Origin: Clostridiales bacterium
GTDB taxonomy: Bacteria > Bacillota > Clostridia > Lachnospirales > WQUN01
DNA length: 46,623 nucleotides
NCBI GenBank assembly: GCA_031270945.1
Contig: JAISWZ010000127.1
Location: 1-46,623 of the forward strand
Direction of reading: 5' to 3'
Shown here: in pieces, positions 1 through 8,716 of the stretch
How positions within the stretch are numbered: position 1 is the stretch's first letter
Layout: each line of letters opens with the position of its first letter
Translations under genes and position numbers: made by a program
Notes under the pieces: generated by a model
Databases searched by the model: none
The model's input: the letters and a program-made list of their open reading frames with translations, nothing else
Told to the model about the DNA's origin: nothing

Positions 1-23
1 CCTTCTTGCCTACTCCTTCTTGC
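1..23 (-). repeat. Short direct repeat straddling the response-regulator stop codon
   Basis: The 9-mer CCTTCTTGC occurs at 1-9 and 15-23 (period 14), with the TAG stop codon (10-12, minus strand) between the copies. The left side is cut by the window edge, so further copies cannot be excluded. Confidence 0.6.
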
Positions 24-720
24 GGCAGTTCTGGGTGAACTCCGTGGGCGTGAGCCCAGTCGAGCGCTTGAACACCCTTGAAAAGTACTTTGTGTCCGGA
101 AACCCGACCTTCTTTGAGATCATCGAAACGCTCATCTCTGTTTGCGCAAGCAGGATCTTTGCCTTGTCTATGCGGGCCTGGGTAAGGTAGGCGTTGAAGT
201 TGACGCCCATCGCCCTTGAAAACAATGTGCTCAAGTAATCCGGGTTGTAGCTGAAGCGGGCGCTTAGCATCTGCAAAGTGACGTTCTGGCTGTAGTTCTG
301 GTCAATAAAGCTCTTGATCTTCTCCATGACGCTCATGTCATCCCCGACCATCAGATCGCCCATGGCCGCGTTCACTGCGTCTTTCAGATCCTGCTCTGAA
401 AACGGCTTCAAAAGGTAGCTGACAGCTCCAGCCGTGATCCCAGCCCTTGCGTAGTCAAAGCTGGCGTAGCCCGAGGTTATGATAAGCCTGGTCTTAAAGC
501 CCAGCTGCCTTGCCTTTTTCATGAAATCCAGCCCGTCATGCTCTGGCATGCAAATGTCAATGATCGCTAAATCCGGGTTGAACTTCTCCAGCAATCTCAG
601 CCCTTCCTCGCCATCCTCAGCCTGTCCCGCAAGCTCTATGGGAAGCCCGCTCCGGCTCATTTTCATGATTGTGCTTTCCCTTGCGAGGGGCTCATCCTCC
701 ACAACAATGTACTTTAGCAT
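10..720 (-). CDS. Response regulator, CheY-like receiver plus AraC-type DNA-binding domain
   Basis: Transcription factor of a two-component system (236 aa). An N-terminal receiver domain (about residues 1-120) shows the acidic pair in VEDEP, the phospho-acceptor Asp55 in IIDICMP and the Lys of LLKPF. The C-terminal 100 residues form an AraC-type double helix-turn-helix ending with the typical KVGFPDTKYFSRVFKRSTG signature. The ATG follows GGAGG with 8-nt spacing. It lies 40 nt downstream of the sensor kinase on the same strand, so the two are co-transcribed. The family (YesN-like) usually controls carbohydrate uptake genes; the target genes are probably outside the window. A 14-nt-period duplication overlaps its stop codon at the window edge. 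Confidence 0.95.
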   Translation of the reverse strand: MLKYIVVEDEPLARESTIMKMSRSGLPIELAGQAEDGEEGLRLLEKFNPDLAIIDICMPEHDGLDFMKKARQLGFKTRLIITSGYASFDYARAGITAGAVSYLLKPFSEQDLKDAVNAAMGDLMVGDDMSVMEKIKSFIDQNYSQNVTLQMLSARFSYNPDYLSTLFSRAMGVNFNAYLTQARIDKAKILLAQTEMSVSMISKKVGFPDTKYFSRVFKRSTGLTPTEFTQNCRKKE

Positions 721-760
721 TTTTCAAGCCTCCAAGCCTGTCGCTCTTGCCGCCCAATTC

Positions 761-2191
761 CTACGCCAATGGCAGCTTCACAGTCACCTGGGCAAACTTT
801 CCTGGCTGGCTCTCCAGCACAAGGCTGGCTTCGCCTTTGCAGCAGATGCGCAACCTTTCCCGAATGTTCACCAATCCGACGCTTTCGCTTCTCCCAGCCA
901 AAACAGCCTCGCAATCTCCGCTGTCAAACCCCCTGCCATTGTCCCTCACCTGGATCATAAGCTGCCCGCCTTGGCTAAATATTTTCAGCGACAGCTCGTT
1001 GCCGCACTTTCTGCCCTTGAACCCGTGAACAAAGCTGTTCTCGACAATGGGCTGAAGAAGCAGCCTTGGCACTTGGGCATCCAGGTGCTGCTCAGGCACG
1101 TCCGCCTCAAATGAAAAGCTTCCCTCCCCAAGCCTGGCCCTTTGTATCGTAATGTAGGCTGACAGGTATTCCAGCTCTGTCCTCAGGCTGACAATCAGGC
1201 TGCTGTTGGTTGTCACGTACCTGAACATGTTGGACAAGGCCATGATCACGTCAGCGACGCCAGTTTCGCCGTCCAAATAGGCCATTGAGTGAATGCAGTT
1301 GAGCGTGTTGTACAAGAAATGGCTGTCGATTTGGGCGTCCCGCCTCTTCAGATCCATCTCCACCATCTTCAGGTGGTTGTAAAGATCCTCCTTTTCTTCC
1401 CTTGCCACCAGAACCATGCGATAAAGGGATGTCATCGCGAAAGCCATGAGGCCAAGCCCCAGGGAATACATCAGGCTTACAGCCATGCCTGATCCGTTGG
1501 CGTACTTCGCGTGAAACGCTCCGATGTCCTTTTCCATCTTAATGGACAGCGGGTTTTCAAAAGAGCTCCCGCCAGCCTCAAACAGCTTCCTGTCCCCCAT
1601 GCTGACCTGAACCCATGCGCCGTCCCCCGCCAAGCTTCCGAACGGCTTGAAGAATGTCGAGTTAACGTCAATCATTAGCATTCCCGCGATCTGGCTCTGG
1701 GTTGACAGCTCTGAGTCAATGTGAAAGGCTGAGCTCTTTGAGACCTCTTTGTCCTTGTACCACTCATACTGGCTCTTTACAGGGATATCCGCGCTTGAGC
1801 CGAAGCTGAACGCTGTGCCCTTTGCTGAGAAAACATATATTCCGTTTATGTACGGGCTGCTTCTAAGATAGATGTTGTTGACCAATGTCCTGATCTTGAT
1901 GAAATGGGGGTATTTGCTTGGCGTGATCGGGTACATCCCGAATGTGTTGTCAGAGATCATGGAGTACAGGCTGTCGGATGAATATATGTTTGTTGTGGCG
2001 TTCACAGACAGGATTCCCCTTTGGATATCCACTATCGCCTTGTCTTGCAGGCTCAAGGCCTCGCACGCCAAGCGGAAGCTCATGGCGGCGTCACTGGCCA
2101 GCTGGAAGTGGAGCGCGTAAAACACAGCGCCCGCAATGGCAAGGGATTGCACTGCCGCCATGAGATACCTGAACCTTTTCTTTTTCATCAT
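761..2191 (-). CDS. Sensor histidine kinase, YesM/LytS-like (His_kinase + HATPase_c)
   Basis: Membrane sensor kinase (476 aa) partnered with the response regulator just downstream. A first membrane helix is at about residues 10-30, an extracellular sensing region of about 205 residues follows, and a second helix is at about 237-260. The cytoplasmic part has the His_kinase motif with His291 in SHFLYNTLN, an N box with Asn385 in PIVENSFVHG and the G1 box VRDNGRGFD. The residue before His291 is Ser where this family usually has Pro. Start: GAGGTG lies 10 nt before two in-frame ATGs (2191 and 2188); an overlapping out-of-frame ATGATG just upstream encodes only Met-Met-Lys before a TGA that overlaps the real ATG. 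A good promoter lies at 2280-2308. The ligand is unknown. Confidence 0.93.
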   Translation of the reverse strand: MMKKKRFRYLMAAVQSLAIAGAVFYALHFQLASDAAMSFRLACEALSLQDKAIVDIQRGILSVNATTNIYSSDSLYSMISDNTFGMYPITPSKYPHFIKIRTLVNNIYLRSSPYINGIYVFSAKGTAFSFGSSADIPVKSQYEWYKDKEVSKSSAFHIDSELSTQSQIAGMLMIDVNSTFFKPFGSLAGDGAWVQVSMGDRKLFEAGGSSFENPLSIKMEKDIGAFHAKYANGSGMAVSLMYSLGLGLMAFAMTSLYRMVLVAREEKEDLYNHLKMVEMDLKRRDAQIDSHFLYNTLNCIHSMAYLDGETGVADVIMALSNMFRYVTTNSSLIVSLRTELEYLSAYITIQRARLGEGSFSFEADVPEQHLDAQVPRLLLQPIVENSFVHGFKGRKCGNELSLKIFSQGGQLMIQVRDNGRGFDSGDCEAVLAGRSESVGLVNIRERLRICCKGEASLVLESQPGKFAQVTVKLPLA

Positions 2192-2489
2192 TTCATCATT
2201 TCACCTCTGCAATAGCCTGTCTTGGCGAGATGCACCTAGCCATTTGAAACGCTCAATGGGACAAGCGGGCTACATGAAAATAATAGCCTTGCGATTTCAA
2301 ATAGTCAATATGCGCAAAGTTTCCAGAGATGCGGCAAAGCAATCATGCATGTTTTATGGCAACGAGCTTTGGCTAAGTAAGGCATATGGCTGGAGAGCAA
2401 AGGGTTGGCGGCATATTAGGGCTTAATCAAAGTTTTGCTTTTATGGCTTGAGGGAGTTTTTACGGCAAATCATCCATAAATTCACAGGA
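2192..2489. other. Intergenic region upstream of the sensor kinase
   Basis: About 300 bp hold the promoter at 2280-2308 and the kinase leader. Beyond that I see no gene, RNA motif or repeat; the open frames across it lack ribosome binding sites. Confidence 0.6.
2280..2308 (-). promoter_or_regulatory. Sigma-A-type promoter of the two-component operon
   Basis: Read on the minus strand, TTGACT (2308-2303) is followed after exactly 17 nt by TATTAT (2285-2280). Transcription would start near 2273, about 80 nt before the kinase ATG. Confidence 0.75.
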
Positions 2490-2520
2490 AAAAAGCGCCG
2501 CGAAAAACGCGGCGCTTTTT
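2490..2520 (-). terminator. Rho-independent terminator (bidirectional shape)
   Basis: A 13-bp stem AAAAAGCGCCGCG / CGCGGCGCTTTTT with a loop of five A (plus strand) sits 110 bp downstream of the helical-repeat protein gene. The A and T runs on both sides allow termination in either direction. Confidence 0.85.
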
Positions 2521-2629
2521 CCCAAACGCCTGAGGCGCATGCAAGCATTTTTTAGGACATATCCCAAGATTAAATTTATAAGCATCCCGATGGCTTTCGC
2601 CGCGCCACATGCAAATTTGGAACTGGCCC

Positions 2630-3910
2630 CTAATAAAAACTGAAATTCAGCACCGCCGCAAGGCTTGTGAGCTCTTCGACTATCGCCGGCTTTTGGGCAT
2701 ACTTTGCCTTTAGCTCAGTTATCAGGCTGAAGGCTTCGTCTCTTCCGCCTATCTTGTGCAGGAGCTGGATGTACGCGCAGGCTTCCCTGTAGCCGGAGCG
2801 CTTGAGCGCAAGGGCCATTTTGTTCCTGATGTAAGACTTGCAAGCCTGGTAAGTCTCGGCTGGATACTTCATTGACAGCCTGTCGGCATACTCGAAAACG
2901 CGCTCGCAGTTCTTCTGGAAAAACTTGACCAGCCTCCAGCATTCGTCCTCTCCGTCAAGGAGCTTTATAACCATCTCTTCCGGGCAGGAGTCCTCAATGG
3001 CAGAAAGAAGCTTTCTCTTTCCTTCTTCCCACTTTCCCATGGCTGTAAGCTTGGCCCTGGCGCGGCCATAGTATTCCATCCGGTCGTAGCGAACCAGGTT
3101 TTCTGCTGTTTCCAAAATCTTGCCAATGTTGTCCGACAGCTCTGCCGCTTCATAAATCCTGGCGTACCAAAGGGGGCGATCCGATATCTGCGTGTATCCT
3201 GGATCATCAAGGGTTTCAAGCTTTTCCTCGCAAAGCTCGATGGCATAGGCGTAGTTCTCTTTCTTGACAGCCGCGTCAACAACGGCAAGCCTGAAGTCGT
3301 CATACTGAAGGTTCTCGTGAAGCAGCTCTTTTGTGGCATCCTCGCCTTTGAGGGATGAAATGGCTTCGTACCTCACGAGCCTGTCCAGCCCTTCAAACCA
3401 CTTGGTCTGCTTCGCCTGCTCTATGATCTTCCCCTTGAACTTGTCCAGGAAAACCTCGACTTTGCGGACGCTCTCTGCTGTCGCCAGCCTGGCCGGGCAC
3501 TGGATCATGTAGTAGGCGAATTCTTCCCAGCGGAGAAACGCCTTGTTGGACGCGTCACGCAGGGCCTGCCTGAGGATGAACGAGGCCTCTTGCGAAGCCG
3601 GGGCCACTCTCGAAACTATCTTTTCAATGAGCGCCTTGACCCTCAGCGCGAAGTTCTGCAAATCCACATCCATTTCAGGCAGGGTTGCAATCTTCGCCAG
3701 CGTTACCATAACCACGTCGCACATGCCTTGCCCCAAGGCATGGTTTCCATCTAGGGAGACTCTGTCAGCCTCTGCCATGATCTTTTCCAAGTAGGCGCAG
3801 AACGTTTGCGCGTCAACGACCCCTTCGCTGGTCGCCAGCCTTTTCGCTCCGTCTATCCGAAGCTTGATCATGCCCAATTCTTCGTTGTATTCGTAGGAAC
3901 CTGGAACCAT
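2630..3910 (-). CDS. Helical-repeat protein resembling the C-terminal domain of SWIM zinc-finger proteins
   Basis: A 426-aa, mostly alpha-helical cytoplasmic protein without signal peptide or membrane helix. The central and C-terminal parts look like TPR-type helical hairpins (for example YAYAIELCEEKLETL), and the final segment, YIQLLHKIGGRDEAFSLI then a KYAQKPAIVEEL stretch, matches the pattern I know from the C-terminal region of SWIM zinc-finger proteins. No SWIM Cys/His cluster is present, so this is that domain alone; the family call is from memory and needs a profile search. Start chosen at 3910 because AAAGGAG lies 5 nt upstream; the frame is open for 45 more codons without a better site. 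It is downstream of the V-ATPase operon but separated by a terminator and an AT-rich spacer. Function unknown. Confidence 0.7.
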   Translation of the reverse strand: MVPGSYEYNEELGMIKLRIDGAKRLATSEGVVDAQTFCAYLEKIMAEADRVSLDGNHALGQGMCDVVMVTLAKIATLPEMDVDLQNFALRVKALIEKIVSRVAPASQEASFILRQALRDASNKAFLRWEEFAYYMIQCPARLATAESVRKVEVFLDKFKGKIIEQAKQTKWFEGLDRLVRYEAISSLKGEDATKELLHENLQYDDFRLAVVDAAVKKENYAYAIELCEEKLETLDDPGYTQISDRPLWYARIYEAAELSDNIGKILETAENLVRYDRMEYYGRARAKLTAMGKWEEGKRKLLSAIEDSCPEEMVIKLLDGEDECWRLVKFFQKNCERVFEYADRLSMKYPAETYQACKSYIRNKMALALKRSGYREACAYIQLLHKIGGRDEAFSLITELKAKYAQKPAIVEELTSLAAVLNFSFY

Positions 3911-4470
3911 AAGCGCTCCTTTCTCTGGCGATGCGCCAAGCCAAGCTCGCAGCCGCCAGTCTTTAATGCATATCCCAAAGATGGCTTTAAAACCATCGTG
4001 ATGCCGCATTCCGCGCTTTTGCGGATTTTTGGAATATGCGCTCATGAATTGTTATTGTGTTATTCTTCTATTATTGCCGTTTTTATGAAATTTATTATGC
4101 TTCTCTTATTTTTCTTAAATTTCTTATTTTTTTCTTCGTTCCCCCTTTTTCTATCTCCAAACCGACGAATTCGCAAGCTTTTATGGACGTTTGGCGGAAA
4201 AATTTCTTGGCAAAATTTATATAACGCTAGCTGACGAGAATAAACTTATTTATATGCCGCTCGCAAATCTAACTAGGCTCGGCCAAAAGGCAGGCTCAGC
4301 GACACAAGCATTCCGCAACAAGCTCTTGAACCACATCCCCGGAAAATGCGGCGCTCGGTTTTAATCTCTGTATGCTTAACAAATTATGTAGTAAATTTTT
4401 TTCTAAAGGCCGCTTTTCTGGTTTTTTTTCTTTGCCGGCTTTGCCGGCAAAGCCAAAAAACCAAAACCCA
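3911..4470. other. AT-rich intergenic region
   Basis: This 560-bp spacer contains T-rich tracts (about 4045-4150), a 9-bp hairpin CTTTGCCGG/CCGGCAAAG at about 4431-4453 and, on the minus strand, TATA-like sequence near 4212-4222 that might be a promoter for the gene ending at 2630. A plus-strand frame starting at 4086 encodes a 49-aa hydrophobic peptide but has no ribosome binding site. Confidence 0.5.
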
Positions 4471-4498
4471 AAAAAAGCCCGCGCATGCGCGCGGGCTT
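4471..4498 (-). terminator. Terminator of the V-ATPase operon
   Basis: On the minus strand a GC-rich stem (AAGCCCGCGC / GCGCGGGCTT) is followed by a run of seven T. It begins a few bases after the ntpD stop codon, so it ends the ATPase transcript. Confidence 0.88.
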
Positions 4499-4502
4499 AA
4501 TA

Positions 4503-5177
4503 TTAAACATCGAGGGCGTTTGCCCTTTCCTGGTAATGGTGCTCTTGCTCAAGCATCATATCCTTGACTTTCATGAGCCTTGTCTGGTTGGCCCTTTCGT
4601 TTTCGTCCAGCTTCATTGTGATGAACCTGGCCGTTTCCCTCATTTCAGGGATCATCATGTATTCCAGCGCGTTCACGCGCCTTCTTGTTTTTTCTATTTC
4701 AAATGACATGAGCTCGCAGCACTTCTCAACCTCAGCCAGCTTCAAAAGCTTTGGAAGCATGTCGTAGAGGCTCTTAGCCGCTATGTCCAAGTCTTCCGTA
4801 GTGGAGCTCAGGCCGTAGGAATAGATGCTGGACTCGTCGGCGCTTGATGTCTTGAAGTCAAACTTTGGCGCCACGACGCCCATGACGTTCTTCTGGCTGG
4901 CTTCAAGCTCCACGTGCTGGCCGGCTATCAAAAGGCCGGTGTCAAGCACAGGGGCTGGCATGGAGGCGCGGGCCAGGGCGAAGTTCAAGGCGGCTTGCTT
5001 AAGGCCAGCCTCCACTTCCTCCCTTAGGGCCTTGTTCTCCTTGACCAGCAGAATGAACTGCCGCATGAGCTCATCGCGCTTGTCTTTCAAAAGCTTGTGG
5101 CCCTTTATCGCGGTCATAAGCTTCCGCTTCGTGGAGGTAAGCTCCATGCGGGTTGGATTCACTTGCTTTCTAGCCAT
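4503..5177 (-). CDS. ntpD: V-type ATPase subunit D (central rotor shaft)
   Basis: Forms the central rotating shaft of the V1 motor, a long antiparallel coiled coil inserted in the A3B3 ring. The 224-aa length is normal. The N-terminus (MARKQVNPTRMELTSTKRKL) and a Lys/Glu-rich helix, then a second long helix in the C-terminal half (ending with KMLDENERANQTRLMKVKD-like helix), fit the family; the middle is less helical as expected. The ATG at 5177 follows AAGGG at about 9 nt. It is the last gene of the ntpFIKECGABD operon and is followed by a strong terminator. The spacer to ntpB contains a duplicated segment that overlaps the ntpB stop codon. Confidence 0.95.
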   Translation of the reverse strand: MARKQVNPTRMELTSTKRKLMTAIKGHKLLKDKRDELMRQFILLVKENKALREEVEAGLKQAALNFALARASMPAPVLDTGLLIAGQHVELEASQKNVMGVVAPKFDFKTSSADESSIYSYGLSSTTEDLDIAAKSLYDMLPKLLKLAEVEKCCELMSFEIEKTRRRVNALEYMMIPEMRETARFITMKLDENERANQTRLMKVKDMMLEQEHHYQERANALDV

Positions 5178-5202
5178 GAGCTTCAGCCCTTCTCATAAAA
5201 TA

Positions 5203-5244
5203 GCAAGCCTAGCGCTTTTTTATATTATTGCAAGCCTAGCGCTT
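5203..5244 (-). repeat. 27-nt-period duplication straddling the ntpB stop codon
   Basis: The 15-mer GCAAGCCTAGCGCTT (plus strand) is found at 5203-5217 and 5230-5244. The second copy contains the ntpB stop codon (5236-5238). A neighbouring TATGAGAAG word is also repeated on the minus strand (end of ntpB and just before ntpD), so the duplication is larger than the 15-mer. Confidence 0.85.
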
Positions 5245-6609
5245 CTCATAATACTGGTCCAGAAACGAGTCCCTGATTCGCTTCAGCTCGCTCCTTGGCA
5301 GCATCCTCAAAAGCTCCCAGCCTATCTCAAGGGTTTCCTCAATGTCCCTGTTGGTGTTGTAGCCTTGGTTGACATAGCGCTTCTCGAACTCGTCCGCGAA
5401 CTTCGCGTAAAGGAGATCCAGCTCTGTCAATGCGGCCTCTCCAAGAACAGTCATGAGCTCCTTGGCGTTTTTGCCTCTGGAATAGGCGGAGAAAAGCTGG
5501 TTCATTGTGTTGGCGTGATCAGCCCTGGTCTTCCCTTCGCCTATGCCTTTGTCCTTAAGCCTTGAGAGGCTGGGCAAAACGTCAATGGGAGGCTGGAGCC
5601 CTCTGCGGTAGAGATCCCTGGCCAGTATTATCTGGCCCTCGGTGATGTAGCCGGTGAGATCCGGGATCGGATGCGTCTTGTCATCTTCAGGCATTGAAAG
5701 TATCGGGATCATGGTTATGGATCCAGGGCTTCCCTCAATGCGTCCCGCTCTTTCGTACATGCTCGCCAGGTCAGTGTACATGTAGCCAGGGTATCCGCGC
5801 CTGCCAGGCACTTCCTTCCTGGCCGCCGAGACTTCCCTCAAGGCGTCGGCATAGTTGGTGATATCCGTGAGTATGACAAGGACATGCATCCCTTTGTCAT
5901 ACGCCAGGTATTCCGCCGCTGTGAGGCCCATTCTTGGAGTGGCTATGCGCTCCACCGCAGGGTCATTGGCAAGGTTTATAAACATGACGGAGCGGCCTAT
6001 GGCGCCGGACTCCTGGAATGATCTGATAAAAAAGCTTGATTCCTCAAACGTTATGCCCATGGCGACAAAGACTATGGCAAAGGCGTCAGTTGTGTTTCTC
6101 ACTTTCGCCTGCCTTGCTATCTGCGCGGCCAGCTGGGCATGGGGCAATCCGCTTCCTGAGAATATGGGAAGCTTCTGTCCGCGAACAAGGGTGTTCAAGC
6201 CGTCTATGGCGGAGACCCCGGTTTGGATGAACTCTTGCGGGTAGCTTCTGGCGGAGGGGTTCATTGGCAAGCCGTTGATGTCACGCCTGAACTCAGGCAG
6301 TATCTCAGGGCCGTCATCAATGGGGCGGCCAAGCCCGTCAAACACGCGGGAAAGCATGTCTTCGGAAACGCCAAGCTCCATGCTCCTGCCCAAAAAGCGC
6401 ACCTTCGAGTCCGCCAGGTTGATGCCGACAGAGCTTTCAAAGAGCTGGACGATGGCGTTTCCGCCATCAATCTGAAGCACCCTGCATCTTCTCAGCTCTC
6501 CGGAGGCAAGCTCTATCTCTCCTAGCTCATCGTATGCCACTCCGGACACTCCGCGCACTACCATCAGAGGGCCCGCTATTTCCTGTATTGTCTTGTATTC
6601 TCTTGGCAT
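5236..6609 (-). CDS. ntpB: V-type ATPase subunit B (non-catalytic regulatory subunit)
   Basis: 457-aa subunit alternating with subunit A in the hexameric head. The beta-barrel N-terminus ([19 protein letters not shown]) and the nucleotide-domain signature [16 protein letters not shown] are clear; the P-loop is degenerate ([10 protein letters not shown]), which is normal for the non-catalytic subunit. The ATG at 6609 overlaps the ntpA TGA by one base (TGATG), indicating translational coupling. The last codons and stop are duplicated in the downstream spacer. Confidence 0.97.
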   Translation of the reverse strand: MPREYKTIQEIAGPLMVVRGVSGVAYDELGEIELASGELRRCRVLQIDGGNAIVQLFESSVGINLADSKVRFLGRSMELGVSEDMLSRVFDGLGRPIDDGPEILPEFRRDINGLPMNPSARSYPQEFIQTGVSAIDGLNTLVRGQKLPIFSGSGLPHAQLAAQIARQAKVRNTTDAFAIVFVAMGITFEESSFFIRSFQESGAIGRSVMFINLANDPAVERIATPRMGLTAAEYLAYDKGMHVLVILTDITNYADALREVSAARKEVPGRRGYPGYMYTDLASMYERAGRIEGSPGSITMIPILSMPEDDKTHPIPDLTGYITEGQIILARDLYRRGLQPPIDVLPSLSRLKDKGIGEGKTRADHANTMNQLFSAYSRGKNAKELMTVLGEAALTELDLLYAKFADEFEKRYVNQGYNTNRDIEETLEIGWELLRMLPRSELKRIRDSFLDQYYEKR

Positions 6610-8369
6610 CAGCGGTCCACCTGCTTTTCTTTGAGATCCCCTATCTCCTTGGCCAGCTGCCTCGATATCGACTTGACCGCGCTTTCCAGCCCATCATCGC
6701 CGACATACTTGATTCTGCCTATGGCTTCCCTTACGGGGAGCGAGACAAGGGGCTCTATGGGAACTCCGTCATCCAGCGCGTTTGACGCCATCTCGTAGTA
6801 GTTCAAGACCAAGGAGACCATCAAGTGCTGCTTTTCCAAGGATGTGTAAGTGTCAACCTCATGGAACGCGTCCTGGTGCAGGAAGTCTTCCCTTATGCTC
6901 CTGGCGGCTTCAAGCTTCAGCCTGTCCGGGGCGGAAAGGGCGTCCATTCCAACAAGCCTGACTATCTCGTCCAGCTCGCTTTCTTCCTGGAGCAAAAGCA
7001 TGACTCTTGCTCTTTTGGCCATCCAGTCCTTTTTGACATGGTTGTCAAACCAGCTTCCCATGTCATCCAGGTACAAGGAGTAGCTGGTGAGCCAGTTGAT
7101 GGCCGGGAAGTGCCTTGCGTATGCCAGGGCTGAATCCAGGCTCCAGAAAACCTTGACTATTCGAAGCGTAGCCTGGGTCACGGGCTCTGAGATGTCTCCT
7201 CCAGAGGGCGAAACAGCTCCAATGACAGAAAGGGCGCCTTCCCTGTTCGCGGATCCCAGGGTCAGGACTCTTCCCGCTCTTTCATAAAACTGGGCAAGCC
7301 TGCTGGAAAGGTACGCAGGGTATCCTTCCTCGCCAGGCATCTCTTCAAGGCGGCCTGACATCTCGCGCATGGCTTCAGCCCAGCGGGACGTTGAGTCTGC
7401 CATCAGGGCGACTGAGTATCCCATGTCCCTGTAGTACTCAGCTATTGTGATTCCTGTGTAAACGCTGGCCTCTCTGGCCGCCACTGGCATGTCTGAAGTG
7501 TTTGCTATGAGAACCGTGCGCTCCATCAAGCTTTTTCCGCTTTTTGGATCCTTTAGCTCCGGGAACTCCAAAAGCACGTCAGTCATTTCGTTTCCGCGCT
7601 CTCCGCATCCGATATAGACAACTATGTCTGCGTCAGCCCACTTGGCCAGCTGGTGCTGGACAACTGTCTTTCCTGATCCGAAAGGCCCAGGAACAGCGGC
7701 AGTGCCGCCCTTCGCTATTGGAAACAGGAGATCGATTACCCTCTGCCCTGTTACAAGCGGAACGTCGGGATTTAGCTTGCGCTTGTACGGGCGGCCTTTT
7801 CTGACAGGCCATCTCTGCATGAGATAGATCGGGGTCTCTCCCAAGTATGCTATCGGCTCTTCTACGGTAAATTCGCCTTCGGATATGCGGGTGATCTCTC
7901 CTGACAAAAGTGGCGGAACCATTATCTTGTGAAGAACCACGTCAGTCTCCTGCACCTCGCCTATCACGTCTCCGCCTGAAACAATGTCTCCAACAGCGGC
8001 TGTGGGGGTGAACGCCCATTTCTTTTCCCGATCCAAAGACGGAGCTTCGACGCCTCTTTGGAGCCTGCTTCCGCTTTGCTTTTTTATGGCCGCAAGGGGC
8101 CTTTGTATTCCATCGTAAATGCTTCTCGCAAGGCCAGGGCCAAGCTCGACGCTAAGGGGCATCTCTGTGGATTCCACAGGAGCGCCAGGCGCCAAGCCGC
8201 TGGTCTCCTCATAAACCTGAATGCTGGCCTGGTCGCCATGAAGCTCTATTATCTCGCCAATCAGCCTGGCGTCTGAAACGCGCACGACGTCAAACATGTT
8301 AGCGCCGCGCATGTTCTCGGCGACCACCAGAGGGCCAGCCACTTTTTTGACTACTCCCAACCCTTCCAT
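6609..8369 (-). CDS. ntpA: V-type ATPase subunit A (catalytic ATPase)
   Basis: Catalytic subunit (586 aa) that binds and hydrolyses or synthesises ATP in the V1 head. The Walker A motif GPFGSGKT is at residues 228-235, and the V-type-specific non-homologous insertion between the beta-barrel and the P-loop domain (about 110-190) separates it from F-type beta subunits. The motif [18 protein letters not shown] is also present. ATG at 8369; GGGGAG lies about 13 nt upstream, overlapping the end of ntpG, so the site is weak and coupling to ntpG is likely. ntpB starts in a TGATG overlap. Confidence 0.98.
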   Translation of the reverse strand: MEGLGVVKKVAGPLVVAENMRGANMFDVVRVSDARLIGEIIELHGDQASIQVYEETSGLAPGAPVESTEMPLSVELGPGLARSIYDGIQRPLAAIKKQSGSRLQRGVEAPSLDREKKWAFTPTAAVGDIVSGGDVIGEVQETDVVLHKIMVPPLLSGEITRISEGEFTVEEPIAYLGETPIYLMQRWPVRKGRPYKRKLNPDVPLVTGQRVIDLLFPIAKGGTAAVPGPFGSGKTVVQHQLAKWADADIVVYIGCGERGNEMTDVLLEFPELKDPKSGKSLMERTVLIANTSDMPVAAREASVYTGITIAEYYRDMGYSVALMADSTSRWAEAMREMSGRLEEMPGEEGYPAYLSSRLAQFYERAGRVLTLGSANREGALSVIGAVSPSGGDISEPVTQATLRIVKVFWSLDSALAYARHFPAINWLTSYSLYLDDMGSWFDNHVKKDWMAKRARVMLLLQEESELDEIVRLVGMDALSAPDRLKLEAARSIREDFLHQDAFHEVDTYTSLEKQHLMVSLVLNYYEMASNALDDGVPIEPLVSLPVREAIGRIKYVGDDGLESAVKSISRQLAKEIGDLKEKQVDR

Positions 8370-8377
8370 AAGAAAGC

Positions 8378-8716
8378 TTAATCTCCCCTTCCTGAATCCG
8401 GCGACCCGAAGAGTATGTCGGAGCCTACGGCTCTTTCCACGCTTTTCCGCACTCGCGCAATGCCCAAGCCTGTGTTTCCCGATGCCCCGGGGATAGGGAT
8501 GATGGCAGGAAGCGTCCTCTCCCTGTAAGCCTCAATGTCTTTGTCCAGGTACGCGTACAGGGACTCCGTGACATATATGACCGCGTACCCGCCTTCAACC
8601 AGCTCCTTAAGAGTCCTTGCCGCCCTGGGATCGTTGGCCGCGAAGAAAACGTCCAAGCCGGCGGCCGCGAAGCCGTATACGCTGTCTTTGTCTCCCAGCA
8701 CGGCTATCTTATACAT
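8378..8716 (-). CDS. ntpG: V-type ATPase subunit F (NtpG in the E. hirae naming)
   Basis: 112-aa Rossmann-like subunit of the central stalk that binds subunit D. The start [20 protein letters not shown] and the following [14 protein letters not shown] segment are typical. Its ATG overlaps the end of ntpC by 8 nt (8709-8716), and ntpA follows after 8 nt, so it is translated as part of the operon. Confidence 0.94.
   Translation of the reverse strand: MYKIAVLGDKDSVYGFAAAGLDVFFAANDPRAARTLKELVEGGYAVIYVTESLYAYLDKDIEAYRERTLPAIIPIPGASGNTGLGIARVRKSVERAVGSDILFGSPDSGRGD

Noticed and set aside
4086..4235. Plus-strand 49-codon frame encoding a very hydrophobic peptide with a basic tail, like a type I toxin.
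   Set aside because: No ribosome binding site and the hydrophobicity follows from a T-rich spacer; no antisense RNA promoter recognised.
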